Origin: Epiperipatus broadwayi
Lineage: Eukaryota; Onychophora; Udeonychophora; Euonychophora; Peripatidae
Length of the DNA stretch: 64,000 nucleotides
Direction of reading: 5' to 3'
NCBI GenBank assembly: GCA_028023455.1
Contig: JAQFVV010006255.1
Location: forward strand, 2,170,001 to 2,234,000
The notes beneath the pieces are model-generated. The model was given only the letters and a program-made list of their open reading frames with translations, was not told where the DNA came from and ran no database searches. Position 1 is the first letter of the stretch, and every line of letters starts with the position of its first letter. Made by a program: the position numbers and the translations under genes. Below, one piece after another: positions 22,590 to 35,700 of the stretch.

Positions 22590-22830
22590 TTATAGCCCTG
22601 ATTTCAACATAGTGAGCAAAAATTTGTAGAATTGATTTGTTATGTTATATATCAGGCACAGCATGGTGAGCAAAGTTTGGCTAATATAATGATAAGCTCT
22701 AAGCACAAGTGGTCCATTTGTGCTTTTTAAACTGATGCTTACAAGTTTGTTCCTGTAAATTTGTGGAAAGCGCATGACAGAAGGTTTATTTCCTTCTTGA
22801 TATTACATATGTAGTCCAACGGAATATAAA
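22590..22830. repeat. half copy of the 22.05-22.42 kb foldback
   Basis: The run TTTTTAAACTGATGCTTACA ... GCGCATGACAGAAGGTTTAT ... TTGATATTACATATGTAGTC parallels the right arm of the preceding element at about 22340-22430, with ~80% similarity by eye. The left arm is missing. Confidence 0.7.
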
Positions 22831-23449
22831 TAGACTATTTATTATATATATTTATTTACATGCAAAAAAACAATATAAGGGATTATAATTATTTACATTT
22901 TATGATTATTTAAAATTGATTTTAAAAAAAAATTTTTTTTTTTTACTGTGTTAAGTAATTTTAATTTTTTTCAACTAACTGATGATTTTATTCCAAGATC
23001 TAAAATTATTAGCAAAAAAAATTTAGAAGCTTTTTAAAATTTGATTTTTTTTTCATTTCTGAAGTTTGTAAAGACTCTGCTAAGGTAAACTATTCAAGTG
23101 AAAAAGAATTTGCTTATAGCATGTAAGTTTACAACATCAATAATGACACATAGTGTAAGAAAGTGAATTCCATGAAAAAAATTGGAAATGTATCAGAAAG
23201 ATTAAGATATATGAAATATTGACAACATATGAATTTTAATATCTTTAAATTTGTCAGCAGTAAGTTATGGATTTCAAAATTTTTTCATTAAAACCCATAC
23301 AGAAGTTATTCACAACTGATTCTTTTCAGTCAATTTTTTATTCGACTATTTTACAAGATACCATAAGTGAAAAAATATTTATGGCAATAAAAATAAACGA
23401 TTAAAAATAAAATCCAAACAAATTAATAATTTAGCCACCTTAATTATAA

Positions 23450-23710
23450 TGCTATACCTGATTACATGGATTTGATTTATCCTAGCATCAGGATATTCAA
23501 ATATATGTCTTAGAATGATTTAAGATGTTAAAATTTAAAAAAGAAAAACATTCAGCAAGAATATTATTTAAGTTATTATATCTAATTACATGGAATTTAA
23601 TTTATCCCAGCATCAGTATATTAGAACAGATAAGTTTTAGAATGATTTAAGATGTTAAAATGAAAAAAAGGAAAACTCACATCCAACAAGAATATTATTT
23701 AAATTTATTA
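23450..23710. repeat. ~125-bp tandem repeat, two units
   Basis: Both units contain 'TAATTACATGGA.TT.A.TTTATCC.AGCATCAG.ATATT', AGAATGATTTAAGATGTTAA and CAAGAATATTATTTAA. Units are about 23450-23575 and 23576-23706. Confidence 0.7.
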
Positions 23711-24369
23711 TGCAATTATTGGTGGGAAGAATTTAATGTTTTCAGCATGTTTTTTTTATATTAATTATTAAAGTTTGCAATTGATTGAAGATAGTACTTT
23801 GCTTTTTGTTTTAAATTAAAAAAAAACAAAAAAACATTGATAGTTCTTTTAATAGGATATGCCTAATTGTATATACATGATAAAAAAATACCCTTTCAAA
23901 CAATTATGGATTTAGTGTAGAATACCTTTTTTAGGAATTTTTTAATTTATAAAAACCACTCTTTTATCTTTGCTTTCATTATACAGATTTATATTTTTAT
24001 CCAATCAGCAAACATATGATATGATCTTTTTTCGACTTTGATTTTTCCTAAACATAGTTATTTTTTTTTTAATCAGTTACATTATGTTCTGTAGAAATAT
24101 AAAAGTATGCAATACTCATTTGAAGCTGAATGTAGGGAATATTCTCTTTATATGTGTAGAAGAAATTTTTCCTATAGAAATCAGCTCATCTAAACTATTG
24201 GTAATAACTTAGTTATTCTTCTTTAGTTATTAATATGTACAACAATTATTTTACAGAGCTGCTGCTGTTTTAATGTAAAGATTAACCTGACTAAATGTAA
24301 TTATTACTTGTTGGCTTTGGGATATCAGTTACTATAATATTTAAACCTCTTATCATAATTATCCATGCA

Positions 24370-26190
24370 ATTCTAGCTACATTTTATTTATTATATGAAA
24401 GCACTGTTAATTTCTTTATCAGTCCCTTTCTTTTCTTTGCTTCATTTATCAATTTTATGTGACATGATGCACTGTGGCTTCTTCTTATTCAGAGTCAGGA
24501 ATCTTTCTGTCACTATGCCCAGAAAAACCTGTTAGTCACTTTACCTTCTCTTTCTATTCCTCATCCTAAGTTTTTTTTCATATTCTTCTTTATCTTGCTC
24601 CATTCCATTTCCACAACATAATCTTTGACAACTCCATAGCCTTTATATCTAAATCCCCTTATCTTTTTTTATATCCAGCATAAATACCAATAACCCACTT
24701 TCTGTGTAATCACTTTGTTTATATTTATTCTTCCACAACTTCATTATTTGTACCCTTTCGTCTTGCAGGCATTTACATTCAGTTAACAGATGCCTAATAT
24801 TTGCTATGCCTTCCTTATGTAACTTGCAAACTAAATCACACACATTTTTCCAGTTATGTGTATATTGCCTGCTTGCAAAGATCCTGTTCGAGCCTTAAAC
24901 AGTAAACTACTTTTCTTGATATTATCATTTCTCATTCAAAAACTTGACCATCCCATTTTTTCTTGAATTGCGTCCTTTGCTCTCCACAAATATGCATCTG
25001 CTTCATGTCTTCCTACTTCTTTTTGTACTTTTTCTAAGTAATCTAACACCCGTTTAATGACACATAATACATCATTACCATATGTTAACCTGGCTACTGC
25101 CATTCTGCTTCATACAATTCTAGCTATGTTATATTTATTATATGAAAACACTGTTAATTTCTTTATCATTCCCTTTTTTTTCTTTGTTTCATTTATAAAT
25201 TTTATGCAATGGAATGCAATCAGGAATCTCTTAGCCACCATGCTTAGAGAAACCTGTTAACCACTTTCCATTCCCTGGTCTATGGTTTCCCACATTATTC
25301 TCTCTCATGCTCCATCCCATTTTCACAACATAATCTTTGTCAACTTCATGGCCTTTTTATCTAAACTCCCCTTATCTTTTCTTAAACTCAGCATAAAAAC
25401 CAAGAACTCATTTTCTGTAAAATCATTTTGTTTATATTTATTTTTCCACAATATCATTATTTGTACCTTTCTGCTTGCAGGCATTAACATTCAATTAACA
25501 GATACCTAATATTTTCTATGCCTCCTTACACAACTTGCATACTAAATCACCCCACTCCTTTTTTTTTTTCCATTTATGTGTCTATTCCCTTATTATTAAA
25601 AATCCTGTTCAAGCCTTAAACAGTAAACTACTTTTCTTGCTATTATCATAAATTAACTCGCACCCAATATTCTGTTTACTTCTATATATATGTAAACTAT
25701 TTTTACTCTCCATAGTAGTTCTTCATCTCTCCAACTCCCTATTCTTTATTAATGCATCTAGTTTTCTATCCCATTTCTTGCCACTATAACACTCAACAAT
25801 TCTCCTAACACAATCACCCCATTGTTTGTATAAATATAGCGATATAAATTCTTTATCCAAATCTCTGCATTCCGTACTACCTTTCTCACCCATCTTGTTG
25901 TCTGCCCTTTACTCATAACCCGATTAAATACTATTTTATCTATTCTCTTATTATCCATAAATTGCAATCTAGCTAACATTTTCATTTTGCTTTTTGCATC
26001 TCTCACTATAAAAACTTGACCATCTGATTTCTCTTGAAATGTCTCCTTTGCCATCCTCATATCTGCATCTAATGCATATATTCCTACTTCTTTTTGTACT
26101 ATTTCTAAGTAATCTAATACCCCTTTACTAACACATAACACATCATTAGTATATGTTAACCCTGCTACTGACACTCCTTTTCATACAATT
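24370..26190 (-). pseudogene. decayed LINE RT/C-terminus, tandemly duplicated
   Basis: On the minus strand, 26174-25758 is open for 138 codons and begins GLTYTNDVLCVSKGVLDYLE. This is a LINE motif C in which YADDV has become YTNDV, losing a catalytic Asp. At 24843-24649 the frame reads MCDLVCKLHKEGIANIRHLL then TECKCLQDE, the C-x3-C...H-x4-C zinc motif of LINE C-termini. The whole segment exists twice in tandem: about 24370-25110 and 25111-26190 share TTCTAGCTACATTTTATTTA-type ends and the AGTAAACTACTTTTCTTG block. The first copy lacks about 330 bp that the second has at roughly 25665-25995. Clade uncertain. Confidence 0.75.
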
Positions 26191-26618
26191 CTAGCTACAT
26201 TATATTTATTGTGATTTGTCTGTATGGATTGGCTCTCTAGTTGCAACTTTTTTTTTCCACATATTTTATTTCATTTCTGTTTGGTTATTTTATTGTAATA
26301 TTATTTTTTAATAATAAAGTTTGATGACTTTATGTACATAATTGAGTCCAATAAGATCTCAATTTTATTTAAATATTATTAGAGTTTTTTTAAAAAATAA
26401 TAACAAACAAATTATTTCTTAAGAAGTATATCCATAATTTTTGAAGCATTTCTTATTAAATATTACATTGTCTAAAAATTATTAGTATTTTTTTTGTGTG
26501 TGTGATAGTAAGAAGGCAATAATTTTGCAAATAAAGAAAATGGGAGTTTTTTCAGTTGTTTTTTATTTCTTGTGTCAGCCATTCGATGGCATTGATACTA
26601 ATCCAAAACGGTTCTTGC

Positions 26619-26817
26619 GTATTTGCCAATCGATGATGTATTGCCCTGAAGCCATATCAGTCTGACCTTGCGATCTTTAAGATAATGTTTCCAAGTGATT
26701 TACAGACAAATGCAATAGCTAAAATTTGTCCGCAGATCACGTGGACCTGGCACGTTAAAGATTGCAACATCAGACTGATATGGCTTCAGGGCAATATGTC
26801 ATCAGTTGGCAAATACT
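26619..26817. mobile_element. hairpin element, ~63-bp arms
   Basis: GTATTTGCCAA...TTGCCCTGAAGCCATATCAG (26619-26681) is mirrored at 26755-26817 by CTGATATGGCTTCAGGGCAA...TTGGCAAATAC. About 73 bp lie between the arms. A few mismatches; no coding potential. Consistent with a MITE or snap-back repeat. Confidence 0.88.
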
Positions 26818-27242
26818 AAAAAAAATAAAAAAAAAATAAAAAAAATGTACATGCATGTGGCAAAATAATTTAGAAATTAAAAGTAATTAATATAATAATA
26901 ATTGTATAATTATTATAGTAATTCTATAATTGCAGAAATATGTACATATTTTTTTTAATTTAAAATAAATATACAAATAAAGAACACTTTTCCCGATTTA
27001 ATGTGAATCTGGCATTATTAATGGCAAACTGGACAATTAATTACAATGGTCTAACAAAAAAAAAATTTAGAAAAATGTACTTGTATGAAACTTTACAAAT
27101 TTTGCGATGTGATTTAACTCAATTATTCATGTCAAAAATATATAAAACAGGTTCTAGTCTAAAAAAAAAACTATATTATAATTTATAAAACCACCCTATA
27201 TTATGCTCAATTATAAAATACAGCGCATAGAGCTGGAATTGG

Positions 27243-27300
27243 CAGGGGTCCTCCAACGTTTTTGACGAGCCAAAGGCTCGGCATACACCTATATCAGACA
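27243..27300 (+). repeat. possible hAT-like terminus
   Basis: CAGGGGTCCTCCAACG at 27243 matches the CAGGGGTC-type TIR used by hAT-Charlie relatives and is followed by a short GC-rich stem (GAGCCAAAGGCTC). No matching second end was found. Confidence 0.4.
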
Positions 27301-27834
27301 TTGTATTACTCTCATAGCTGTAATTTTATATTACTCTCATAGCTGTAATTTTTATAATTGCCGATGAATTTATGAAGAAAAATTTTCTGTATGATATAAT
27401 TCAGAAATTAAAAATAAAATTAATTAATTGTAATTTTTATAATTGCAGAATAATTTACAAAATAATATACATCAAAATGGCATTATTTATTAAAAACAAA
27501 AATGAAAATTATTTACAAATAGCGTCCATTGCGGTGGACTAGTAGCAAAAGACAGACAAATGACAAAATTTCCCAAAGCTCTCTCCGATTTTTAAATCTC
27601 ATGGGTCAAAAAAAATCCAAAAATTGGATTAATTATGTCAGTGTCTTGGTTGACATGACAACGTTGTCATGCAAAAATCGACGGTAAGTGTAATACGTCA
27701 TCGGTTGAATTATCCATAACTACCTCAAAAACATACATATTACGATTTCGGGCCGGGCCTGTGATTCTTTATAAATATTGGCTTTAGTTTTGTAATAGGA
27801 AATTAGAGTAACTAATAGTAAATAATATTACTAT

Positions 27835-28985
27835 TTAAAAAACAAAATTTAGAAATTCACATTAAATTTAAAAATGATACCCAAATAATTTATGTTTTTT
27901 GGACAGTAATTAATCATAAAATGGGTTGTTTTTGTTTGTGCATATCTATAAAATGTTATGGTATTTTTTTAATAGAAAATAATATGCAATTATACATTTT
28001 TCAATTTACACAAAATTTCTACATTCACACTAAATTTAAAAATGATACCCAAGTAATTTGCTTTTTTTTTTGATAGTAATTAATCAGAAAGTGGGTTCTT
28101 TTTGTTAATGTGTATTTACAAAAAGTACCGTTATTTAAATACTACATTTAAAAATGATACCAGATTATTTTGCTTTTTTTTTTTTGGATAGTAATGAATC
28201 AGAAAGTGGATTGTTTTTGTTATTGTGTAGATATCAAAAGTATTATTATTTAAATACTAAATTTAAAAATGATACCCAAATAACTTTTTTTTGTGGTATT
28301 GACAGTAATTAATCAGAAAGTAGGTTCTATTTTCTTTGTGTGTATATGTATAAAAAGTTACGGTCTTTTTTTAATAGAAAATAATACACAATTCTACATT
28401 ATTTAATTTATCCACAACATTTAAAAATTCACACTAAATTTTAAAATGTTACCCAATTAATTTGCTTTTTTTTTTTTTTGAATAGTAACTAATCAGAAAG
28501 TGAGTTCTTTTTATTAGTGTGTATATATACAAATGACCGTCATTGAAATACTCAATTGAAAAATGATACGCGACTAATTTGCTTTTTTTTTTTTGTTGAC
28601 AGTAATGAATCAGAAAATGGGTTCTTTTTGTTAGTGTGTATGTATAAAAAGTACCGTTATTTAAATACTAAATTTAAAAATGATACCTGACTAATTTGTG
28701 TTTTTTTGGATAGTGATTAATCAGAAAGTGGGTTCTTTTTGTTATTGTGTCTATATAAAAAGTACCCTAATTCAAATACTACATTTAAAAATCAAACACG
28801 ACTAATTTGCTTTTTTTTTTTGACAGTAATTAATCAGAAACTGGGTTGTTTTTGTTAGTGTATGGATATAAAAACTAATCTTATTTAAATAGTAAATGTA
28901 AAAATAATACCCGACTAATTTTCTTTTTTTTGGACAGTAACTAATAATCAGACACTTGATTGTTTTTGTTTGTACGTATATATAA
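27835..28985. repeat. satellite block, nine units of ~115 or ~170 bp
   Basis: Each unit contains AAAAATGATACCC.A.TAATTTGC, a long T run, GACAGTAATTAATCAGAAAG and GGGTTCTTTTTGTTAGTGTG. Anchors occur near 27871, 28039, 28147, 28264, 28441, 28559, 28675, 28786 and 28900. Most steps are 108-118 bp. Two are 168-177 bp because an extra ~55 bp (TTTTTTAATAGAAAATAATA...) is present. It lies inside the MARCHF6 intron. Confidence 0.92.
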
Positions 28986-29289
28986 AAAATAACTCGTCAC
29001 AGACGAATTCTCGCAAAAACGCTACTTTTCACATGATATTCAAAATACTGCTATGCTGCACCCTTAAAAGCAATTTTTGAGGGTCACACATTCGTAATGG
29101 AACCTTCACCACATTGGTGATAAAGTTACGATGTAACAGTAGGTTAGAGCACTTGAAAAAAACCTTTGTAATGAAATTTTAAATAATTATGACAGGCTAA
29201 AATCCACACACTTTCACATGAAAGTATAGAGAAAATAGGCATTCTAGCATTACGATAAAGTTAATAACACAACCAACTATGGCAGCCAA

Positions 29290-29475
29290 TAAGGCATTTG
29301 TCTGTGCTTTTAGCATAGAAAAAAGCCAGACTGGCTAGTCGGCGGGAACTCTTTTTGTATTTTATCATAGAAAGAAGCCTCTTAGGTTGGCTGAGACCGC
29401 CGTGAAGACTCTTTCTGTGTTTTATCATAGAAAGGAGCCTCTTAGGTTGGGGTAGGCCGCTGAAACTGTATATTT
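29290..29475. repeat. ~61-bp tandem repeat, about three units
   Basis: Two close units (about 29343-29402 and 29403-29465) share TTTTATCATAGAAAG.AGCCT and CTCTTAGGTTGG; a diverged third precedes them (about 29295-29342). On the minus strand the units stay open and encode a repeating PKRLLSMIK, but this is a by-product of the repeat, not evidence of a gene. Confidence 0.75.
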
Positions 29476-29980
29476 CTAGGAATTGACCTAGAAATAGTGC
29501 CATCATGCAGCTGACACGATATAATAGAAAACAACTGTTTTTTCATTACTTTATATGACTAAGAAATATTAAATGTTAAATTTTTGTCTAAAACAACTGG
29601 AAAGCTGTATATAGTAATGAAAACAATTTTTTTTTTTTAGTAACAGTATCTATATTTATATTCTTCTGAAACGATATATTGTATTTTTTTAATTGGACAT
29701 TTTTAAACTGGTTTAAATCTTTCCTTTAAAAGGTTCATGATACTAGTCCTGCAAAAATAATGGAATAGAAACTAATGTTTTGATGTGATTACAACATATT
29801 TTTTTCAGATTTGAGATGAAATAGATTTGTTTATATAGTTAGAAGATATGTTTGTTGATTAAAGATCATATACAAATATCTTTTTCGTATGAAAATGTAT
29901 GAGAGTATATATTTACATAATATCTTTATTTGTTTATATAAGGTGGATCTATATATATATAAATAAAATTTTATTTTTAG

Positions 29981-30032
29981 GAACATGTCTTTTGGGTAGT
30001 ATCATTGAATACATTATTTATTTTTATTTTTG
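29981..30032 (+). CDS. MARCHF6: MARCHF6 exon starting the next membrane segment
   Basis: The exon is 52 bp with a TTATTTTTAG acceptor and a GTAAGT donor. It reads EHVFWVVSLNTLFIFIF plus one base (G) of a split codon. The family continues with Ala (GCN) and CPYHIGHF, so phase and identity agree. The segment is the hydrophobic start of a transmembrane helix in the ER ligase. The next exon should begin with the rest of the Ala codon and encode F-C-P-Y-H; a visual search on the plus strand to 64000 found no match. Either the following intron exceeds 33.9 kb or the exon was missed. Confidence 0.93.
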
Positions 30033-32199
30033 GTAAGTAGAAGCTATAGTGTTAATAAATTTAAAGATTTTATTTATTTATTTTTAGTTTTTAGTATTTG
30101 TTTATTTATTTTTAATTTTAGTATTTGTGAATTTGCTTATATTTTCATGTTTTTTTATTCTATACATATAGTATTTGTTATATGTAAAATTATCAGTATA
30201 CAGTACATAAATTAAAATAATATTCAATAATGAAATAGAGTGATTGTTTTAAAAGAACAATTGAATTATTTTATAAAATATTAGATTTTAAAACTACTAC
30301 CTATCCATCCATCAAAGTTGTTGCAATACAACTTTGAATTAAACACATTCTCTTTACTATAATTGTCATCATTAATATTTTAATTTTTATTTGATAATTT
30401 CAATTTAAAACAGGTTTTTATGATGACGAATAGACTGTCAAATTGTTATTGTTTAATGATAACTGCATTAGTGTGTCATAATCAGGACATGGAGTTCACA
30501 TTTAAATTGGAGTTTGAAGATTTTTTTTAAATACTTGGGGAAGTCTTAAACAAAATTATTATTTTTCCAGGTAATTGTACAAAAGTCCACTTAATTACCT
30601 GATAGTTAAGATCCTGGGATAATTAGGATCATTTTTTTTTATGTTTGTATGATGAAAAACATGAATAGTGACTAATTAATAAATTGTTTTTTCATCTGAT
30701 TACATTTTCTCTTGGAGTACATTCTCAACTATAAAGAAAAACTTGCAAAAAAACATGCTTAACACAAATGAAAAAAATAAAAAATAAAATGTTAGTAAAA
30801 GAAATGTATGTAAAATATAATAAAAAGCTGTCCAGCTCAGATTAAATCACACAAAATAAAGAATTTTTTTGTTTGTATATGGTCTCCTATTTATAGATAA
30901 GATTCGTTTGCAATGAAACATAACATGATCTCAAAACTTTAATCTATGTGGATTTTGTATTTTCTTTAAAGTAAGTAGCTTTCATTTACTATATTGCTTA
31001 ATTTAAGATTCTCTAGTTCAAAATTCTGTCTTTGGAAAAGAGCTTATATACAGATATGAGAGTTCTATTACTCATATTTATTAAATATATGCAGACTTTA
31101 TTTATCATTATACAGAAATATATTCTCTAATAAAAATAATTATCAACTGGAGAATGTGACCAATCAATACTTCATTTAATGATAATGAAACTGTAGATAT
31201 AACCCTTCAATTACACAATACGTTTTTGGTTTTATATTGAAGATGATACTTATGACCTATATTCTGCATGTTAATAACTTACTCTTTTGTTTCAAGAACA
31301 GTTCAAAACAATGGGTATTTAATATCATATACAAATACACTTATCATAAAATTTTTTCTCCATATGATTTGTAAATATTTAAGTAAAATTTCTGAATATC
31401 AGTTCAAATATAAGCATTGCATTAGCAATAATCAATAATCAGATATGTAATCAGATATGATTGCCTCTATGCTATATAAAATAAATTAAGTATATTCAAT
31501 ATGAAAGTTTCAACCTTGATTGGCACATTTTCCTGTTAAATCAAATAATAATACTTTAATTATGATAATTTATTATATTTGTCATTTCATTATCTAGCAT
31601 GAAATTCTAAACTTCATTTTCCACAAATGTATTTAAGCAACACATGTTAAATATTAAATTATCTCAGGGTTAATTGATACTAGAACATTTTGATTAACAT
31701 TAAATGATTTTAATTCATAAATATTTTCAAAAGAAATCTACAATCATTTTAAAATTAAATCAGTCATTTTCCTATTAAAGTTAAAGATTTACATTACTAT
31801 TTATTTATTTTTTTTTTTTTTATAATTGCTGAATATTTATTTATTTTAGATAATAGTTTTTTCATTTATTTAGAATTTTGATATGCCATTTTTTAAATAC
31901 TTTATTTGCGTTTTATAGTATTTAACATTTAAAGGTTAGCATTAATTTTTCACTTAACCATTTTAATTTAAAATAAAAGGGAAAATAAATTCATTTTGGC
32001 ATACCTAATAAATCCTCGTCTTTATCTATTTATTTTAAACTTGTATATAATGCTTTAATTATATATATATAAAAATAAATAACAGAAATTATTTGGTCAA
32101 ATGTGCTTATAGATCTCTTTGCATTTGTTGGTTAAATTTCATAGAGATATATATATAAAAATGACATAAATATATGAATAAAATACATGTTATAGTTTT
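30033..32199 (+). other. MARCHF6 intron, AT-rich, no feature
   Basis: The sequence begins with the GTAAGT donor. A short inverted repeat (CAAAGTTGTTGCAATACAACTTTG) occurs near 30315. Otherwise I see only AT-rich sequence with homopolymers. Confidence 0.5.
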
Positions 32200-32780
32200 C
32201 CTTTTCCTCAGAAGTGGTCTGTTTCAGATTCCTTTTTTTTCTGATCGGATTAAGCATTGTTTGCTGCTGGCAAAAGGCTGATGTACAGCTAAACACATAG
32301 CCAATGATTAGTACAGGCCAATGACCAGTGATGGTCACTGAATCCAAATGCTCCAGTGAGGTCAACGATCTGGCTGCTGATGGCCAGCCTTTTTGGAGGA
32401 AAGGAGAAAATGTCTGTCTAACCTACAAAAACAGTACACGTTCTCCAGGAGAAGCCCTGCTAACCCTAAACAGCAGCAAGCATTCTTGTGATAGCAATAC
32501 ACTATTTGTCTATGCAGCTAGGCAAATCCACATAAGGACCAGACGCTGCTAAGACTACTGACAACTCGAGGCAAGCTGTCTGGTATAGCTGGAAGAATCA
32601 TCCTCCCTATCTGTGAGACAAGCTATTAGGTGTAGCTGGAAGTGGTAGATTGTTAATACTCAGATCCAAGAGTCCACAGTAGAACTATATTATTCTGTAT
32701 TAGATATATATGTAAATATAATAAATATTATATTAATTATAATACTGGTGCTAGTATTGTTTCTGCAGGTTGGGTCTGTA
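32200..32780. other. less AT-rich island, unclassified
   Basis: The base composition of this stretch differs clearly from the flanks (many CTG, CAG, GGC triplets). It has a 74-codon open stretch on the plus strand (32328-32552) with no recognisable domain and no splice context. It ends with GTATTGTTTCTGCAG ... CAACAATAC, a weak inverted pair. It may be part of an unidentified mobile element. Confidence 0.35.
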
Positions 32781-35700
32781 ATCCAGACTAACACAACAAT
32801 ACATAAAATTAAATATATAAATTTGAATATTATCATTTCTTTATTGATTTTAGAGTATACTAACAATATTAAAAAAGAATTTTTGAGAGATTATTTAAGA
32901 TAATATTGTATTCCAGAACCAATCAAACAAAGTCTGATGGCTTATACAAATTATAAATATTTTGTATAAATTAAATAATTTTTTATATTCTTATCTGATA
33001 CAAATTTATATCTATTAACTAATTTTCAATGAATAAATTTTTATTGATGTCCAAAATAACTATGCTTTTTTTATATGGACTAAATATTTATCTATTTGGC
33101 AGCCAATTTATAGTTCATATTTTTAATTGCATATTTCCACATTCCAATTTAATTATAGATAACTTAGCAAACCTTCTAAGGTTCATTATACTAATAGATT
33201 TTTAAGAAAATGATTTATTATAAATTTTGTCTATCCTTTTAATTAAATAAAATAAAGTAAATGTATTAGAGAATTTGTTTAAATGTAAATTAATTAGTGC
33301 ACACACAGGCTCCTACATTTAAATAAATCAATGTATGTATGTATGTGTTTGAAATACATTTGTATTTCTTAAATAATTTGAATTATAAATTTAATGTTAT
33401 AATTACTATACTATTATAACTCTGATGTCCTCAATTATTTTAAGCCTTTTGCTCTCTATTAGTTGTAATATTTAAGTTTTTCTTTTTCATTTTCCATAAG
33501 TTTTTTTATATTTTTATACCACTCTCCCCTTTAAATTAGGATAATATATATAGCATGAAAATGGGTATTCTACTCATTTTCATTCTCCCCATTCTGGAAG
33601 CTAAATATACTACACTACACATTACTTTTTATCCAATTTCAGTCTAACTCACATATGTTCTTGGCAATTTCTTTCTAAGATATTCTTTTTAATTATAATT
33701 AATAGGCTCCCACCTTTTTTATCCTCATCATACCTATTTAGCCCTTTCCATTCACATTTCTGAAGAATGTGAAATTTTTTCATCTCAAATATATTGTAAT
33801 GGTAAGAATTGTCCCTCCACGTAACAAAAATCTACAACACAGGCAAAATACACTAAAGCTGATCGAATCTGGATGCTGGGATCCAGAATATGGTCAACAT
33901 TCAATTCTTTCACCTCTGCTCAATAATCTAATACCCTATGGATGACATTTCTTAAGTTACACAGACATTCAATTTAACCTCTTACTGGAAGTTACACAGG
34001 GTAGAACAAGAGATTTACAAATTAATTAACTTAACACTGATTTGGTTAGATATACACACACATGACTAAGTGAACCGCTAATATATCAATGATTAATTAT
34101 AAAATCTAATAGAATGGTCTACGTACATATATTTAATGATGTATGTACAAATAAATATAGAGTTGGATGAAAATGAATTCACGGACAATAAAGCTATGAA
34201 AATGAAATATATTTTAAATAATATTACTTTAATAAAGAAAATAAAATATATTAAAACTAAGATATATAAAATTATATAGTTGGAATGTGAAAGATTAAGC
34301 TCGCAGGCATTACATAACTAATGAGATTAATGTTACATATTATCTCATCATAAAGTGTTCAATAAAGGGTAGTGAGGTATTTGAGTTTATGCCTATATTA
34401 ATATGCCAAATTTTAAGTTCTTTTGTAGTCTGGTAAATCATATGGAACTTAATAGCCAAAGTTATATAACTAACTTAATAGTGCTCCTGTGACGTCTATC
34501 TATATATCAAGTTAAGTCGAGCACATAATCAGGTTAGCATGTTAACCTAGATTAGGATATACACTGATGCTGCATAAGCATTTAATATCAAGGAGAGAGA
34601 GAACTGGTTTATTATAGGTTTACTTATATATTCTATAGCACATATTAAAATATTAATAAAGCTAGAAGGTGTGAATGGGTCAGTATTCATGGGCTTCAGT
34701 ATCAAATGCTCGGTTGCCCTACGACTGAACAACTTTCTACGAATAAGAACATTAGTAGTTCAGGGAGTCGGATAAGCATACATATGAATAATATGGACCC
34801 TCATGTTTCAGTTCTAAAAGTGTTTGCTTTACTCGAACTAAATAGGTGAGTGTGACCTCCACCAACAGTTCATCAAGAATCATGCAGCAAGCAGTTAATT
34901 GTACATAGTGTACTTAGTAAGGACACATTCACAGCTTATGCATATATAACGCAAATACATAGATTATCTTAGCGTGCCATAAAATAGATAGTGTCTATTT
35001 GCATATCTATACAACCCAGTTCTCAAATTTAGTATTTCAAATATACTATTTAGGGATTAAATTAATTAATAACCTAGTTTAAGATTATAATGTGTGTTTC
35101 AACATATATAAATCTAAGAAGGACAAAGCATATTTGAGGGGTAATTACTGGCAAAACATTAGAAATATGCTTTGATAATATCTCTATGGCTAGTTCCTAT
35201 AATGTACGAGTTACATATATAGATAATTATAATTTATAACTAGAGTTAAGCATACTACAATTTTAACTAGAGCCCTACTGATTACTATAATATTAGTACA
35301 CAAAATTAATCAGTAAAATAATTACATGATCTTGAAACAGTGAGTGAGAAAAATAATAATTCAGTTATTTAATATCTATTATCACGAAGATTTGAAATTA
35401 TTTTCGCAGAGCAATAAGCTAAAATTGTGCATATATAATACTTATGGTTTCGAGTTATTTGGCATATTAAATACATATAATATTACAATGATAAAATTAT
35501 AGAATAAATTGAATAGATCAGAAATAGGCATAAAAGACTGCAGAAAATTATATATTTAGTTTAAAATAGATTATCATGGTTTTACATTTTAAGAGAGAAT
35601 TTAATATTACAAGTTTTGCAGTCAAACAAGATACAAACATTAGCGTTTAACAGCTTTCTTTGTAGATTTTAGAAAAGGTGTTTGTAAAGGCAGGTTTAGT

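Noticed and set aside
29261-29506. 81-codon minus-strand ORF with repeating PKRLLSMIK
   Set aside because: Explained by a ~61-bp tandem repeat whose length nearly preserves frame; no start context or homology.
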